Shown: positions 6,612 through 15,278 of the stretch, piece by piece | Layout: the number at the start of each line of letters is the position of its first letter | How positions within the stretch are numbered: position 1 is the stretch's first letter | Origin: Amycolatopsis albispora | GTDB taxonomy: Bacteria > Actinomycetota > Actinomycetes > Mycobacteriales > Pseudonocardiaceae | Assembly (NCBI RefSeq): GCF_003312875.1 | Contig: NZ_CP015163.1 | Span: 2,976,001 to 3,040,000 of the forward strand | DNA: 64,000 nt | Reading direction: 5' to 3' | The notes under the pieces: generated by a model | What the model was told of the DNA's origin: nothing | The model's database searches: none | What the model saw: only the letters and a program-made list of their open reading frames with translations | Position numbers and translations under genes: made by a program

Positions 6612-8260
6612 TCGCAGGGCACTACCGCCTGGTCGAGCACATTGGCAGCGGCGCCATGGGCGTGGTGTGGCGGGCCATCGACGAGCGGCTCGAGCGCTCG
6701 GTCGCGGTCAAGCAGATCCTCGCCCAGCCCGGCCTGTCCGAGGCCGAGCGGATCAACTCCAGGCAGCGCGCGATGCGCGAGGCGAAGAACGCCGCGCGCT
6801 TCCAGCACCCGAACGCCATCGTGGTGTTCGACATCGCCCAGCACGACGGCGACCCCTGCCTGATCATGGAGTACCTGCCGTCGCGCAGCCTGGCCGCGGT
6901 GCTCGCGGAGAACCCCACGCTGCCGCTGCCCCAGGTGGCGCGGATCGGCGAGCAGGTGGCCGCGGCGCTGGTGGCCGCGCACCGGGCGGGCATCGTGCAC
7001 CGCGACGTCAAGCCGGGCAACATCCTGATCGACGACGCCGGCACCACCAAGATCACCGACTTCGGCATCTCGCGGGCCGCCGGTGACCTCACGCTCACCC
7101 AGACCGGGCTGATCGGCGGCACGCCCGCCTACCTGGCGCCCGAGCTGGCCCGCGGTGCCGACCCGTCACCGGGGTCGGACGTGTTCGCGCTCGGCGCCAC
7201 GCTCTACCACGCGCTGGAGGGCGTCGCGCCCTACGGCAACTCCACGAACCAGCTCGCGCTGCTGTACAAGGCGGCCAACGGCAAGGTCGAGCCGCCACGC
7301 AAGTCCGGCGCGGCCACCGCGCTGCTGATGAGCATGCTGCAGGTCGAACCGGAGGAACGGCCGAGCATGCCCGAGGCCCGCGAGCGGCTCGCCGCACTGG
7401 CCAGGGGCGAGGGCGACACACGCGCGGCCGCGGTCTCCCCGGCGCTCGGTGTCGCCGGAGGCGGCCGACAGCCCGCCACGCCCGCCGGGGGCAACCCGGT
7501 TTCGCGCACCCCGTGGGCACGCACCGACAAGGCGCCCGGGGTGCCCGCCGCGGTACCGGTCGCCGCGCCGAAGCCGGTCAACCCGACCTCGTCGTTCCCG
7601 CCGCAGAGACCGGCGGCGGCGCCGCAGCAGACCGCCGCCGCACCCCAGCAGGCCCCGGCCGCCCCGCCCGCGCTCAGCTCCGGGCGGACCCCGGCCCAGC
7701 AGTCCGAAGCCAAGCGCAAGGCGCTCATGCTCGGCGCCGGTGGCGCCGCGGTGCTGGTGGTCGCCGTAGTGGTGCTCATCGTGCTGTCCACCAGCGGTGA
7801 CGACGGGTCCGGTGACACCGCGCAGGGCGCCCCGCCCCCCACCAGCCAGTCGCAGGCCCCCGCCGAGTCCTCGGCCCCGCCCAGCTCGGCCAAGCCGTCG
7901 CAGCAGAACACCACCAGCTCCGGCAAGGTCGAATGGGGACCGGCCGGGCAGAAGGTGATCGACTTCTACAACCTGCCCGGTGGTGCGGCCGCGTCCTGGG
8001 CCATGCTGACCCCGGCCGGGCAGGCCGACTACGGCAGCGCCGCGGCCTTCGAGCAGTACTGGCAGCAGTTCAAGTCGGTCAGCTCCAAGGGCGCCACCGC
8101 CTACAAGCGGGCGAACAACGAGGACGGCTCGGTCGACATCAAGGTCACCGTGAGCCACAGCGGCGGCTCGGTGGAGAAGGTGGTCCGGGTGGTCGCGGTG
8201 AATGGCCAGCTCTACGTCGACACGAACACCAAGCTCGACGGCGCCGCCCCGCAGCAGTGA
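6608..8260 (+). CDS. Membrane Ser/Thr protein kinase (PknB/Hanks type) with extracytoplasmic domain
   Basis: This is a 550-residue transmembrane kinase. Kinase domain (residues 1 to about 265): Gly-rich loop GSGAMG, Lys35 in AVKQ, catalytic loop HRDVKPGN with Asp133, DFG at residues 151-153 and YLAPE. A Pro/Ala/Gln-rich linker (about 290-365) leads to one membrane helix (about 375-395, LVVAVVVLIVL). After a Ser/Pro-rich spacer comes a C-terminal extracellular domain of about 100 residues that looks like an NTF2-like/DUF4878-type sensor fold (inference). There are no PASTA repeats, so it is not the cell-wall-sensing PknB itself. TTG 6608 lacks a good ribosome site of its own; see the leader entry. 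It ends one base before the convergent amidohydrolase stop. Confidence 0.9.
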   Translation: MIAGHYRLVEHIGSGAMGVVWRAIDERLERSVAVKQILAQPGLSEAERINSRQRAMREAKNAARFQHPNAIVVFDIAQHDGDPCLIMEYLPSRSLAAVLAENPTLPLPQVARIGEQVAAALVAAHRAGIVHRDVKPGNILIDDAGTTKITDFGISRAAGDLTLTQTGLIGGTPAYLAPELARGADPSPGSDVFALGATLYHALEGVAPYGNSTNQLALLYKAANGKVEPPRKSGAATALLMSMLQVEPEERPSMPEARERLAALARGEGDTRAAAVSPALGVAGGGRQPATPAGGNPVSRTPWARTDKAPGVPAAVPVAAPKPVNPTSSFPPQRPAAAPQQTAAAPQQAPAAPPALSSGRTPAQQSEAKRKALMLGAGGAAVLVVAVVVLIVLSTSGDDGSGDTAQGAPPPTSQSQAPAESSAPPSSAKPSQQNTTSSGKVEWGPAGQKVIDFYNLPGGAAASWAMLTPAGQADYGSAAAFEQYWQQFKSVSSKGATAYKRANNEDGSVDIKVTVSHSGGSVEKVVRVVAVNGQLYVDTNTKLDGAAPQQ

Positions 8261-8261
8261 G

Positions 8262-9365
8262 TCAGCTGGTGAAGTAGACGCGCCGCGCGTTGTCCCCGGC
8301 CACCATCCGCCGGAACCGCCCGGCGTCCGCTTCGGTCCACGATCCGGCTTCGACACCGCCGGTCAGCACCTCGTCCAAGGCGCGCCGGAACAGCGTGGCC
8401 GCGAGGAAGTACAGCTCCGGCAGGCCGAAGGCGTCGGAGCTGTAGAGCACCTTCCCGAACGGCGCCAGCTCGGTGAGTTCCGCGAGCAGCGCGCCGGCGC
8501 GGTCGCCGAGATTGTGCGCGGCGAGTCCGATGTCGACGAACACCGTGCCGAACACCTGCGCCAGGTAACCCGCTTCCCGGTGGAACGGGTAGTTGTGCAG
8601 CAGCAGCAACGGAATCCCGGTCGGCTGCAGTGCCCGCAGCAACGGCATGAGCAGCAACGGATCGGCGTCACGCAGGTTCAGGTCGGGGTCGCCGAGGCCG
8701 ATGTGGAACTGCACGGGCAGCCCGAGGTCCACTCCGCACCAGATGGCGAACCGGTGCAGCACCTCGTCCGCGACCCGGCCCTGCCCCGCGCGCAGGAACC
8801 GCCCGGCGGCAGCGGTGACCTCGGCCGGGCTGGGGCGTTCCGGGGCGAGGTCCAGTCCGGTCCGGTACGCGGCGACAGATTTCACGCCGACCGCGTTTTC
8901 CGTGCGCGCGGCCAGCCTGTCGCGGAAGGACGCGGCGAAACCGGCGGCGGACACACCGTCGGCGAGCACCTGCTCGGCGACCTGTTCCAACCGGACGATC
9001 TCGTGCGCGGGCGCGTCCGCGAGCGCACCGAGATCCGCCAGGCCCAGCAGCGGTTCCGGCTCGAACCCGGTGTCCACCAGCAACGCGCTCAGCCCGGCCG
9101 CGCCGAGGAACCGCCTGCCGACCTCGGTGTGGCCCAGTTCGGTTCGCCGGCGGAGGTATTCGTCAGCGGGTGCGTGGGTTTCCAGGTCCAGCACCGGCGC
9201 GCACCACCGGCGGACGGCCAGCCCGATGCGTGAGTCGAACAGCGAACCGCCCAGCGTGCCCGGCTCGGGCGCCTCGGTGAGCAGGGCTTCGAAGGCGTGC
9301 CGGTCCAGGTCGCGCCGCACCACCGAGTGGCAGTGGTGGTCGACCAGCGGAAGTTCGGGCTCCAT
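8262..9365 (-). CDS. Amidohydrolase-2 family protein (FluG N-terminal-like)
   Basis: This is a 367-residue metal-dependent amidohydrolase (TIM-barrel). The first metal motif is DHHCHS at residues 9-14. Later metal or catalytic positions sit in VQFHIGLGD, LLHNYPFHREAGYLA and LYSSDAFGLPE. This is the half that precedes the glutamine-synthetase-like domain in fungal FluG. Here the two halves are separate divergent genes with 92 bases between them. The natural substrate is unknown; a role in breaking or making a gamma-glutamyl compound is plausible from the partner (inference). The start is ATG 9365. Confidence 0.85.
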   Translation of the reverse strand: MEPELPLVDHHCHSVVRRDLDRHAFEALLTEAPEPGTLGGSLFDSRIGLAVRRWCAPVLDLETHAPADEYLRRRTELGHTEVGRRFLGAAGLSALLVDTGFEPEPLLGLADLGALADAPAHEIVRLEQVAEQVLADGVSAAGFAASFRDRLAARTENAVGVKSVAAYRTGLDLAPERPSPAEVTAAAGRFLRAGQGRVADEVLHRFAIWCGVDLGLPVQFHIGLGDPDLNLRDADPLLLMPLLRALQPTGIPLLLLHNYPFHREAGYLAQVFGTVFVDIGLAAHNLGDRAGALLAELTELAPFGKVLYSSDAFGLPELYFLAATLFRRALDEVLTGGVEAGSWTEADAGRFRRMVAGDNARRVYFTS

Positions 9366-9457
9366 CTGTCCTCTCTCGACCGGATAGCGGACGACAAAGT
9401 TGATCGTTCACGCGAAACTGATGCTCTGTCCAGACCGCGGCTGAAGGGGTTTGAGGG

Positions 9458-10819
9458 ATGGACCAGCACGATCGCGAAGCGCGTGCCGGACAGGCCAGGC
9501 CGCTCGCCGCGGCGCTCGGCGAGCGCGGGGTCGCCGCCGTCGCGGTGACCTGGGTGGACACCAGCGGCATCACCCGCGTCAAGGCGGTCCCGGTGCCGCG
9601 GCTCGAGCACGCCGCCGCCTGGGGCATCGGCGCGTCGCCGGTGTTCGACGCCTTCCTGGTCGACGATTCCGCGGTGACCGGCCGGTTCGCCGGCGGCCCG
9701 GCGGGTGACCTGCGGCTGCACCCCGACCTGGACCGGCTGACCGTGCTGGCCGCACAACCGGGCTGGGCCTGGGCGCCCGCCGACCGCTACCAGCAGGACG
9801 GCACACCACACCCGGGCGATTCGCGGCTCCTCGCGCGCCAGGCCGTCGCCCGGCTCGCCGAACTCGGCCTGACCGCGCGGCTGGCCTTCGAGGTCGAATG
9901 GTGCGTGTCCCTCGGTGACGGTGACGAGTTCGTCCCGGCGAGTCCGGGCCCGGCCTACGGCATGTCCAGGATCGCCGACCTGTCCGGTTACCTGCACGAA
10001 CTGCTGGAGGCGCTGAGCGCGCAGGGCGTGGCCGTCGAGCAGTTGCACCCCGAATACGCCGCCGGTCAGTTCGAGGTGTCGGTGGCGGCAACGGACCCGG
10101 TGGGCGCGGCGGACCTGCTGGTACTGGTGCGCGAGACCATTCGCGCGGTCGGCCGGCGACACGGCCTGCGCACCACCTTCGCGCCGAAGGTGGTGGCGGG
10201 CGGGGTCGGCAACGGCGGGCACGTGCACCTGAGCCTGTGGCGTGACGGCACCAACCTGATGGCCGACGGCGACGGCTGGCACGGGCTCACCGAGCTGGCC
10301 GAGGCCTTCGCGGGCGGCATCCTGGACCGGCTGCCCGGCCTGCTCGCCATCGGCGCGCCGTCGGTGGCCAGCTACCTGCGGCTGGTGCCGTCGCACTGGG
10401 CCGGTCCGTTCCGCTGCTGGGGCTGGGAGAACCGCGAAGCCGCGCTGCGCCTGGTTTCCGGGGAGTCCGGCCACGGCCAGCGCGCGGCGAACCTGGAGGT
10501 CAAGGCGTTCGACGGGGCCGCGAACCCGTACCTGGTGGTGGCCGCGCTGCTCGCCGCGGGCTCCACCGGCATCGCCGAGCAGGCGGCGCTGCCCGAGCCG
10601 ATCCAGGTCGACCCGGCCACCCTGCCCGAGGACACCGTGCAACGCCTGCCGGACAACCTCAGCGCGGCGGTCACCGCCTTCGAAGCGGACCCGGCGCTGC
10701 GCAAGGCGCTCGGCGAGGAACTGGTGGACACCGTGATCACCGTGCGTCGCGGCGAGGTCGCCTTGTTCGGCGGCCTCTCCGCCGAAGAAGTCGTGGCGCG
10801 CACCCGATGGCGCTACTGA
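9458..10819 (+). CDS. Glutamine synthetase-like protein (type III / gamma-glutamyl-ligase-like, FluG C-terminal-like)
   Basis: This is a 453-residue glutamine-synthetase-fold protein. Motifs: the N-terminal beta-grasp region around WVDTSGITRVKAV, the metal ligands in AFEVEW and the EYAAGQFEVS stretch, the ATP-binding GGVGNGGHVHLSLW, and the Arg-containing SYLRLVPSHWAGPF and CWGWENREAALRL. It differs from housekeeping GlnA by lacking the adenylylation loop Tyr, so it probably ligates an amine other than ammonia to glutamate. ATG 9458 is preceded by GAGGG. It is divergent from the amidohydrolase. Its 3' end lies close to, or overlaps, the small membrane protein gene. Confidence 0.87.
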   Translation: MDQHDREARAGQARPLAAALGERGVAAVAVTWVDTSGITRVKAVPVPRLEHAAAWGIGASPVFDAFLVDDSAVTGRFAGGPAGDLRLHPDLDRLTVLAAQPGWAWAPADRYQQDGTPHPGDSRLLARQAVARLAELGLTARLAFEVEWCVSLGDGDEFVPASPGPAYGMSRIADLSGYLHELLEALSAQGVAVEQLHPEYAAGQFEVSVAATDPVGAADLLVLVRETIRAVGRRHGLRTTFAPKVVAGGVGNGGHVHLSLWRDGTNLMADGDGWHGLTELAEAFAGGILDRLPGLLAIGAPSVASYLRLVPSHWAGPFRCWGWENREAALRLVSGESGHGQRAANLEVKAFDGAANPYLVVAALLAAGSTGIAEQAALPEPIQVDPATLPEDTVQRLPDNLSAAVTAFEADPALRKALGEELVDTVITVRRGEVALFGGLSAEEVVARTRWRY

Positions 10820-10836
10820 CGCGATACCGTGAAGCC

Positions 10837-11154
10837 ATGGCCGCTGCCAAGAACAGCACCGGCAGGTCGGACGACGAGCCGAACCCCCGGTTCCACGAAG
10901 ACCTCGTCGGGCTGGACCCGGCGGATCCGGAAGCCCAGGAGTTCGCCCGCCATCTCGACCGGATCGAGCGCTGCGGGCCCGCCTTCACCGTGGAGGCCTC
11001 GCTGGACGGGGTGGCCGAGTTCGCCGACTCCAGCCGCCGCGCCGGTGGTTTGCGCTGGTGGACGGCGGTGGCCGTGGTGTGCCTCATCCTGATCGGCGTG
11101 ATCGTCGCCTCGTGGGACATCGTGCTGCGGACGCTGGCCTGGCTCGCCGAGTAA
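10837..11154 (+). CDS. Small single-helix membrane protein, function unknown
   Basis: This is a protein of about 105 residues with an acidic N-terminal half (PRFHEDLVGLDPADPEAQEF) and one C-terminal membrane helix (TAVAVVCLILIGVIVASWDIVL) followed by a short tail. No family is recognised. ATG 10837 is preferred. ATG 10807 would overlap the glutamine-synthetase-like gene by 13 bases and is also possible. It ends two bases before the start region of msrB, so it may be co-transcribed with it. Confidence 0.6.
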   Translation: MAAAKNSTGRSDDEPNPRFHEDLVGLDPADPEAQEFARHLDRIERCGPAFTVEASLDGVAEFADSSRRAGGLRWWTAVAVVCLILIGVIVASWDIVLRTLAWLAE

Positions 11155-11173
11155 CGTGGGTGGTGTGAAAGGT

Positions 11174-11596
11174 ATGAAGCCCGTTGTCGGCGCGACTCCC
11201 CGCGTGGTGAAGTCCGAGCAGGAGTGGCGGGAGCAGCTCGGCCCCGAGGAGTACGCGGTGCTGCGTGAGGCAGGCACCGAACGCCCGTTCACCGGCGAGT
11301 ACACCGACACCAAGACCACCGGCGTCTACGAGTGCCGCGCCTGCGGCGCCGAGTTGTTCCGCAGCGACACCAAGTTCGAAAGCCACTGCGGCTGGCCGTC
11401 GTTCTACGACCCCGCCGATTCCGACGCGGTGCTGCTGCGTGAGGACCGCACCATGGGCATGGTCCGCATCGAGGTGCTGTGCGCGTCGTGCCACAGCCAC
11501 CTCGGGCACGTGTTCGAGGGCGAGGGCTACGACACGCCGACCGACCAGCGGTACTGCATCAACTCGATCTCGCTGAAACTGGTGCCCAAGCCGTAA
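11174..11596 (+). CDS. msrB: Peptide-methionine (R)-S-oxide reductase MsrB
   Basis: This is a 140-residue methionine sulfoxide reductase B, repairing oxidised methionine (R epimer) in proteins with thioredoxin as reductant. The two zinc CxxC pairs are CRAC and CASC, with the conserved ESHCGWPSF between them. The catalytic Cys lies in RYCINSISL at the C-terminus. ATG 11174 is preferred over GTG 11156 because the family begins directly with a short stretch before EWREQL and a purine-rich GAAAGG lies just upstream. The next gene downstream is the first of the three TIGR04222-type genes. Confidence 0.95.
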   Translation: MKPVVGATPRVVKSEQEWREQLGPEEYAVLREAGTERPFTGEYTDTKTTGVYECRACGAELFRSDTKFESHCGWPSFYDPADSDAVLLREDRTMGMVRIEVLCASCHSHLGHVFEGEGYDTPTDQRYCINSISLKLVPKP

Positions 11597-11667
11597 CCCG
11601 TTCCGGGGACAGCCGCCTCCCCCGCCCGATACCGTGACGCGCACGCTTCGGGTGGGAGGGGCACCGA

Positions 11668-12570
11668 ATGGCTGATCCGTGGGGGCTGTCCGGCCCGGTT
11701 TTCCTGATCATCTACGCCTGCTGCCTGGCCGTACCGACCGTGGTGCTGGCCTCCGGGCTGGTGCGGCTCCGCTCGGGCACCGCCGGCGCGGGGCAGGGCC
11801 CGCTCGACGCGGTCCAGGCCGCGTTCCTGCGCGGCGGCCCGCGACGCGCGGCCGAGACGGTGCTGGCCGGGCTGATCGAGCGCGGCCTGCTGCGGGCGGA
11901 TTCCTCGGGCACCCTGCGCCACACCGGCGGCGCCGGCGCGAACCCGCTGGAACAGCAGGTGCTGGCGAGCACGAGCGGCGCGGGCGGTCGCACGCCACTG
12001 ACGCTGGTCACCGGGCTCGGCCGCTCCGGTGCCATGCAGGCGCTGCGGGCCGACCTGGTCGCCAAGGGACTGCTGGTCGACGCCCGGCGGCGGCGTGCGG
12101 TGTGCTTCACCGCGCTCGGGCTGTACGGCCTCGTGCTGCTGCTCGGCCTGTTCCGGATCGCGGTCGGAGTCGCCGGGCAGTTCCCGGTCGGCTACCTGAC
12201 GCTGATGGTGGTCGCCGCGCTGGCCGGCCTGATCACCACGTCGACGCTGCTGGTGCGCGGCGGTGACCAGCCGACGCAGGAAGGCAGGCGGACGCACACG
12301 GCCACCTTCCCCGGAGCGCCGGGAAAGGTGGCCGCTCACGGCCTTTCGTCGTACCCGGACCACAAGATCCGCAAGGCACTGCGGTACAGCATGGCCCTGC
12401 CCCGGCGGCGGCGGTCGAATTCTTCGTGCGGAAGCTATGCCGGTGGTGCCATGGTGAGTGGTACGGGTTGCGCGTCGGCCGGCAGCGGCTGCTCGTCGTC
12501 GTCCTCGTCGGGTGGTGGCAGCAGTTGCGGAGGCGGCGGCGGTTGCGGTGGTGGTGGCGGAGGAGGCTGA
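11668..12570 (+). CDS. TIGR04222-type membrane protein 1 with Cys/Gly-rich C-terminal tail
   Basis: This is a 300-residue member of the family I remember as TIGR04222 (near_uncomplex). Order: start MADPWGLSGPVFL running into a membrane helix, a winged-helix-like cytoplasmic part (GGPRRAAETVLAGLIERGLL), a second hydrophobic block (about residues 150-205), a linker with the conserved GLSSYPD motif, and a low-complexity tail. The tail carries five cysteines in Ser/Gly context and ends CGGGGGGG. The tail could be a substrate for the DUF692 enzyme three genes downstream (inference). GGGAGGGG precedes ATG 11668. The next gene starts three bases after the stop. Confidence 0.82.
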   Translation: MADPWGLSGPVFLIIYACCLAVPTVVLASGLVRLRSGTAGAGQGPLDAVQAAFLRGGPRRAAETVLAGLIERGLLRADSSGTLRHTGGAGANPLEQQVLASTSGAGGRTPLTLVTGLGRSGAMQALRADLVAKGLLVDARRRRAVCFTALGLYGLVLLLGLFRIAVGVAGQFPVGYLTLMVVAALAGLITTSTLLVRGGDQPTQEGRRTHTATFPGAPGKVAAHGLSSYPDHKIRKALRYSMALPRRRRSNSSCGSYAGGAMVSGTGCASAGSGCSSSSSSGGGSSCGGGGGCGGGGGGG

Positions 12571-12573
12571 GCG

Positions 12574-13494
12574 ATGGACGAGACCTGGGGCCTGACCGGA
12601 TCCGGTTTCCTCGGGCTGTACCTGGCCCTCTTGGTGGTTCCGGGGCTGCTCGGCGCGCTGGTCACGCTGGCCGTCCGGCAGCTGCGGCTGCACGGCTCCG
12701 CACCGGACGATTCGCCGTTGCCGACCGACTACCACGTCGCCTACCTGGCCCGCGGTCCGCTGCGTGCGGTCGAAACGGCCATCGCCGCCCTGGTCGACCG
12801 CGGCAGCCTGCGGGCGGAAAGCGGCGGGCGCGTCACCTCGGTCGGCGGTGAGCCGGAGGACGACCTCGAGCGCGTCATCTTCGAGACCGGTTATCTCGGC
12901 ACGACCACGAACGAAGCCGCGGTCGCCGCGCTGAAGTCACCGGAGCTGACCGAGATCCGGCGTGATCTCGAACTCCGCCGGCTGATCGAGCCGGAGTTGC
13001 CCACGCACGTGATCTGGCTCGGGGTCACCGTGCTCTACGGCCTGGTCACGCTGTTCGGCCTGGTGCGCTGGTTCGCGGTGGTCACCACGAGCACACCGAT
13101 CGGTTTCCTCAGCTTCCTGATCTTCGTCGCGGCCGGTGCCGCCTTCGCCGCGCTGGCCCCGGCCCGCCGGCGGCCGCGGTTGCTCAAAACCGAGCTGGGC
13201 AAGCAGGTGCTGCGCGCGTCACGGCAGAACCTGACCGGCGTGACGCGTGAGGTCGCGCTGAACGGCGGCCTGTCAGCCTATCCGGATCCCGAGGTCGCGC
13301 CGGTGCTGGAGCTGAAGTTCAACCGCTCGCGTCGACGCTACCCGGGGACCAGCAGCGCCGGGGTGATCGCCGGAACGCTGCTCGCGGGCGCGTTCGGGCA
13401 CGGGGTGCCCGGCGACAGCGGCGCCGGGGACGGCGGTGGCTGCGGTTCCGGCTGCGGTGGCGGTTGTGGTGGTGGCGGAGGCGGCGGCAGCTGA
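12574..13494 (+). CDS. TIGR04222-type membrane protein 2 with Cys/Gly-rich C-terminal tail
   Basis: This is a 306-residue paralogue of the preceding protein: start MDETWGLTGSGFLGLY, the same RGPLRAVETAIAALVDRGSL segment, a hydrophobic pair near residues 145-205, the GGLSAYPDPE motif and a tail with three evenly spaced cysteines (GCGSGCGGGC followed by glycines). The ribosome site GGAGG lies inside the glycine codons at the end of the upstream gene, so translation is probably coupled. Its N-terminal part is much more divergent from its paralogues than the tail chemistry is. Confidence 0.82.
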   Translation: MDETWGLTGSGFLGLYLALLVVPGLLGALVTLAVRQLRLHGSAPDDSPLPTDYHVAYLARGPLRAVETAIAALVDRGSLRAESGGRVTSVGGEPEDDLERVIFETGYLGTTTNEAAVAALKSPELTEIRRDLELRRLIEPELPTHVIWLGVTVLYGLVTLFGLVRWFAVVTTSTPIGFLSFLIFVAAGAAFAALAPARRRPRLLKTELGKQVLRASRQNLTGVTREVALNGGLSAYPDPEVAPVLELKFNRSRRRYPGTSSAGVIAGTLLAGAFGHGVPGDSGAGDGGGCGSGCGGGCGGGGGGGS

Positions 13495-13573
13495 TGCCGG
13501 TGGAATTACGGCCAGAACTGTCGGTGCACTGACCTAGGCTCCGGACAGGTTCGATTCGGTGGGAGGCCGAGTG

Positions 13574-14476
13574 ATGAAAGACCCATGGGGCATCTCGGGT
13601 CCGGGGTTCATCGTGGGGTACCTGTGCCTGCTGGCCGCACCACTGGTGATCGCGCTCGTCGGCCGCATCGTGCTCGCTTTCACCGGGAAGCGGGCGGCCA
13701 CCGCGTACGTGCCCGGCAACGTGTACGAGGTGGCGTTCCTGGCCGGTGGGCACGACCGGGTCGTCGAGACCGCCGTGGCGTCGCTGCTCGAGCGCGGGGT
13801 GTTCCGCGCGGACAGCACGGGGCGGGTGAGCGCCGCCGGTGCGGTGCCGTCCGATCCGGTGGAGCAGGCGGTGTACCGGGTGGTCGCGCGCCGCGGCACC
13901 ACGCGGATGCCCGACCTGCGCCGCGAACTGCGCTCGGCGGCGGTGCTTCGCGGCATGGCCAAGCATCTCACCGACGCCGGGCTGATCCGGCCCATCGGCG
14001 GGCGCGTGGTCCTGCGGCGGATGGTGTTCTCGCTGTACCTGCTGGTGCTGGGCATCGGCGTGGTGCGGCTGATCAGCGGTATCGCGCTGGACCGGCCGGT
14101 GGGTGTGCTGATCTTCCTGCTGATCATCGCCGCGGTGGCCACGTTCATCGCCTCACGGGTGGCCAAGGCGGCGCCCATGGTGCGGCCGACCGCGCAGGGC
14201 TCGGTGCAGCTGGCGAGCGCGCGGAAGGCGCAGTCGCAGCGGCATTCCACGCGGTCGGGCGGCCCGCACCGGTCGTCCGCGGCGGTGCCGATCCTCGCCG
14301 GTGCCGCGGGCGCGGTCGCGCTGGGCGGCATGATGATGTATCCGGACGAGGAACTGCGGACGGCGCTGGCCGCTCCTCCCGCGGGCGGTTCGTCCGGTGG
14401 GGACGGTGGCGGCTCGTCCTGCAGCGGTGGTTCGTCCGGGTGCGGTGGTGGCTGCGGCGGGGGTTGTGGTGGCTGA
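13574..14476 (+). CDS. TIGR04222-type membrane protein 3 with Cys/Gly-rich C-terminal tail
   Basis: This is a 300-residue third paralogue: start MKDPWGISGPGFIVGY, a GGHDRVVETAVASLLERGVF winged-helix-like segment, hydrophobic blocks near 155-200 and 240-260, the MMMYPDEEL motif and a tail with four cysteines ending GCGGGCGGGCGG. GGGAGG at 13561-13566 fits ATG 13574. The stop codon overlaps the DUF692 gene start, so this protein is the one translationally coupled to the enzyme. That makes it the first choice as its substrate. About 79 non-coding bases separate it from paralogue 2, leaving room for its own promoter. Confidence 0.83.
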   Translation: MKDPWGISGPGFIVGYLCLLAAPLVIALVGRIVLAFTGKRAATAYVPGNVYEVAFLAGGHDRVVETAVASLLERGVFRADSTGRVSAAGAVPSDPVEQAVYRVVARRGTTRMPDLRRELRSAAVLRGMAKHLTDAGLIRPIGGRVVLRRMVFSLYLLVLGIGVVRLISGIALDRPVGVLIFLLIIAAVATFIASRVAKAAPMVRPTAQGSVQLASARKAQSQRHSTRSGGPHRSSAAVPILAGAAGAVALGGMMMYPDEELRTALAAPPAGGSSGGDGGGSSCSGGSSGCGGGCGGGCGG

Positions 14477-15278
14477 GCTGCCCCGGTTCGGCGTCGGGAT
14501 CGGCTGGCGGCCGGAGCTGGACCTGACGGTGCCGCGCCTGCCCGGGGTCGACTGGGTGGAGGTGGTCGCGGAGAACCTCCAGCCCGGCGCGCTCCCGGCG
14601 ACGCTGACCGCGCTGCGCGATCGCGGCATGCCGGTGCTGCCGCACGCGGTGTCGCTTTCGCTGGGTGGCGCCGAGGAACTGGACACCCGGCGGGTCGAGC
14701 ACCTGGCCGAGCTGACCGAGGCGCTGGGGGCGCCGGTGGCGAGCGACCACGTGTGCTTCGTGCGCGCGGGCGGGCTGGACGCGGGTCACCTGATCCCGTT
14801 GCCGCGTACGCGCGAGGCGCTGGACGTGCTGGTGGACAACGTGAAGCTGGCGCAGTCGATCCTCGGGGTGCCGTTCGCGCTGGAGAACATCGCGGCGCTG
14901 CTGGAGTGGCCCGATCCGGAGCTCAGCGAGGCGCGGTTCCTGGCCGAGCTGACCGATCGCACCGGCTGCCTGCTGATCGTGGACGTGGCGAACCTGTACG
15001 CCAACGCCCGGAACCTGGGCAGCGACCCCGTGTCCTTTTTGGACGAAATCCCCCTGGACCGGCTCGCCTACGTACACGTGGCCGGCGGCGAAGAACACCA
15101 CGGCATCTACCACGACACACACGCCCACGCCGTGCCACCACCGGTACTGGACCTACTCGGCGAGCTACGGTCCAGAGTGGACCCACCCGGCGTCCTCCTA
15201 GAACGCGATGACGCCTACCCCACCGATGCCGAACTGGCCGCGGAACTGGCCGCCATCCGCGCCGTAATCGAGCCATGA
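14469..15278 (+). CDS. DUF692 family (MNIO, multinuclear non-haem iron) enzyme
   Basis: This is a 269-residue TIM-barrel enzyme of the DUF692/MbnB-like class. Known members use two or three irons to modify cysteines or other residues in ribosomally made peptides. Likely metal ligands are visible: His59 in LPHAVSLSLGG, His94 in SDHVCFV, Glu139 in LENIA, Asp172 in DVANLYANARN, His203 in VHVAGG and the HDTHAH cluster (215-220). GTG 14469 (or 14466) overlaps the stop of the third TIGR04222-type gene by 8 bases, indicating coupling. Codon use in the last 250 bases drifts to A-ending codons. The next intact gene encodes its probable partner protein, after the duplicated-junction array. Confidence 0.88.
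   Translation: MAELPRFGVGIGWRPELDLTVPRLPGVDWVEVVAENLQPGALPATLTALRDRGMPVLPHAVSLSLGGAEELDTRRVEHLAELTEALGAPVASDHVCFVRAGGLDAGHLIPLPRTREALDVLVDNVKLAQSILGVPFALENIAALLEWPDPELSEARFLAELTDRTGCLLIVDVANLYANARNLGSDPVSFLDEIPLDRLAYVHVAGGEEHHGIYHDTHAHAVPPPVLDLLGELRSRVDPPGVLLERDDAYPTDAELAAELAAIRAVIEP

Noticed and set aside
10807..10837. Earlier ATG start of the small membrane protein overlapping the glutamine-synthetase-like gene
   Set aside because: Possible, but no ribosome site; the later ATG 10837 is preferred.
12435..12665. Minus-strand frame rich in Pro across the Gly/Cys tail of the first TIGR04222-type gene
   Set aside because: It is the complement of glycine codons (GGN gives CCN) and has no ribosome site.
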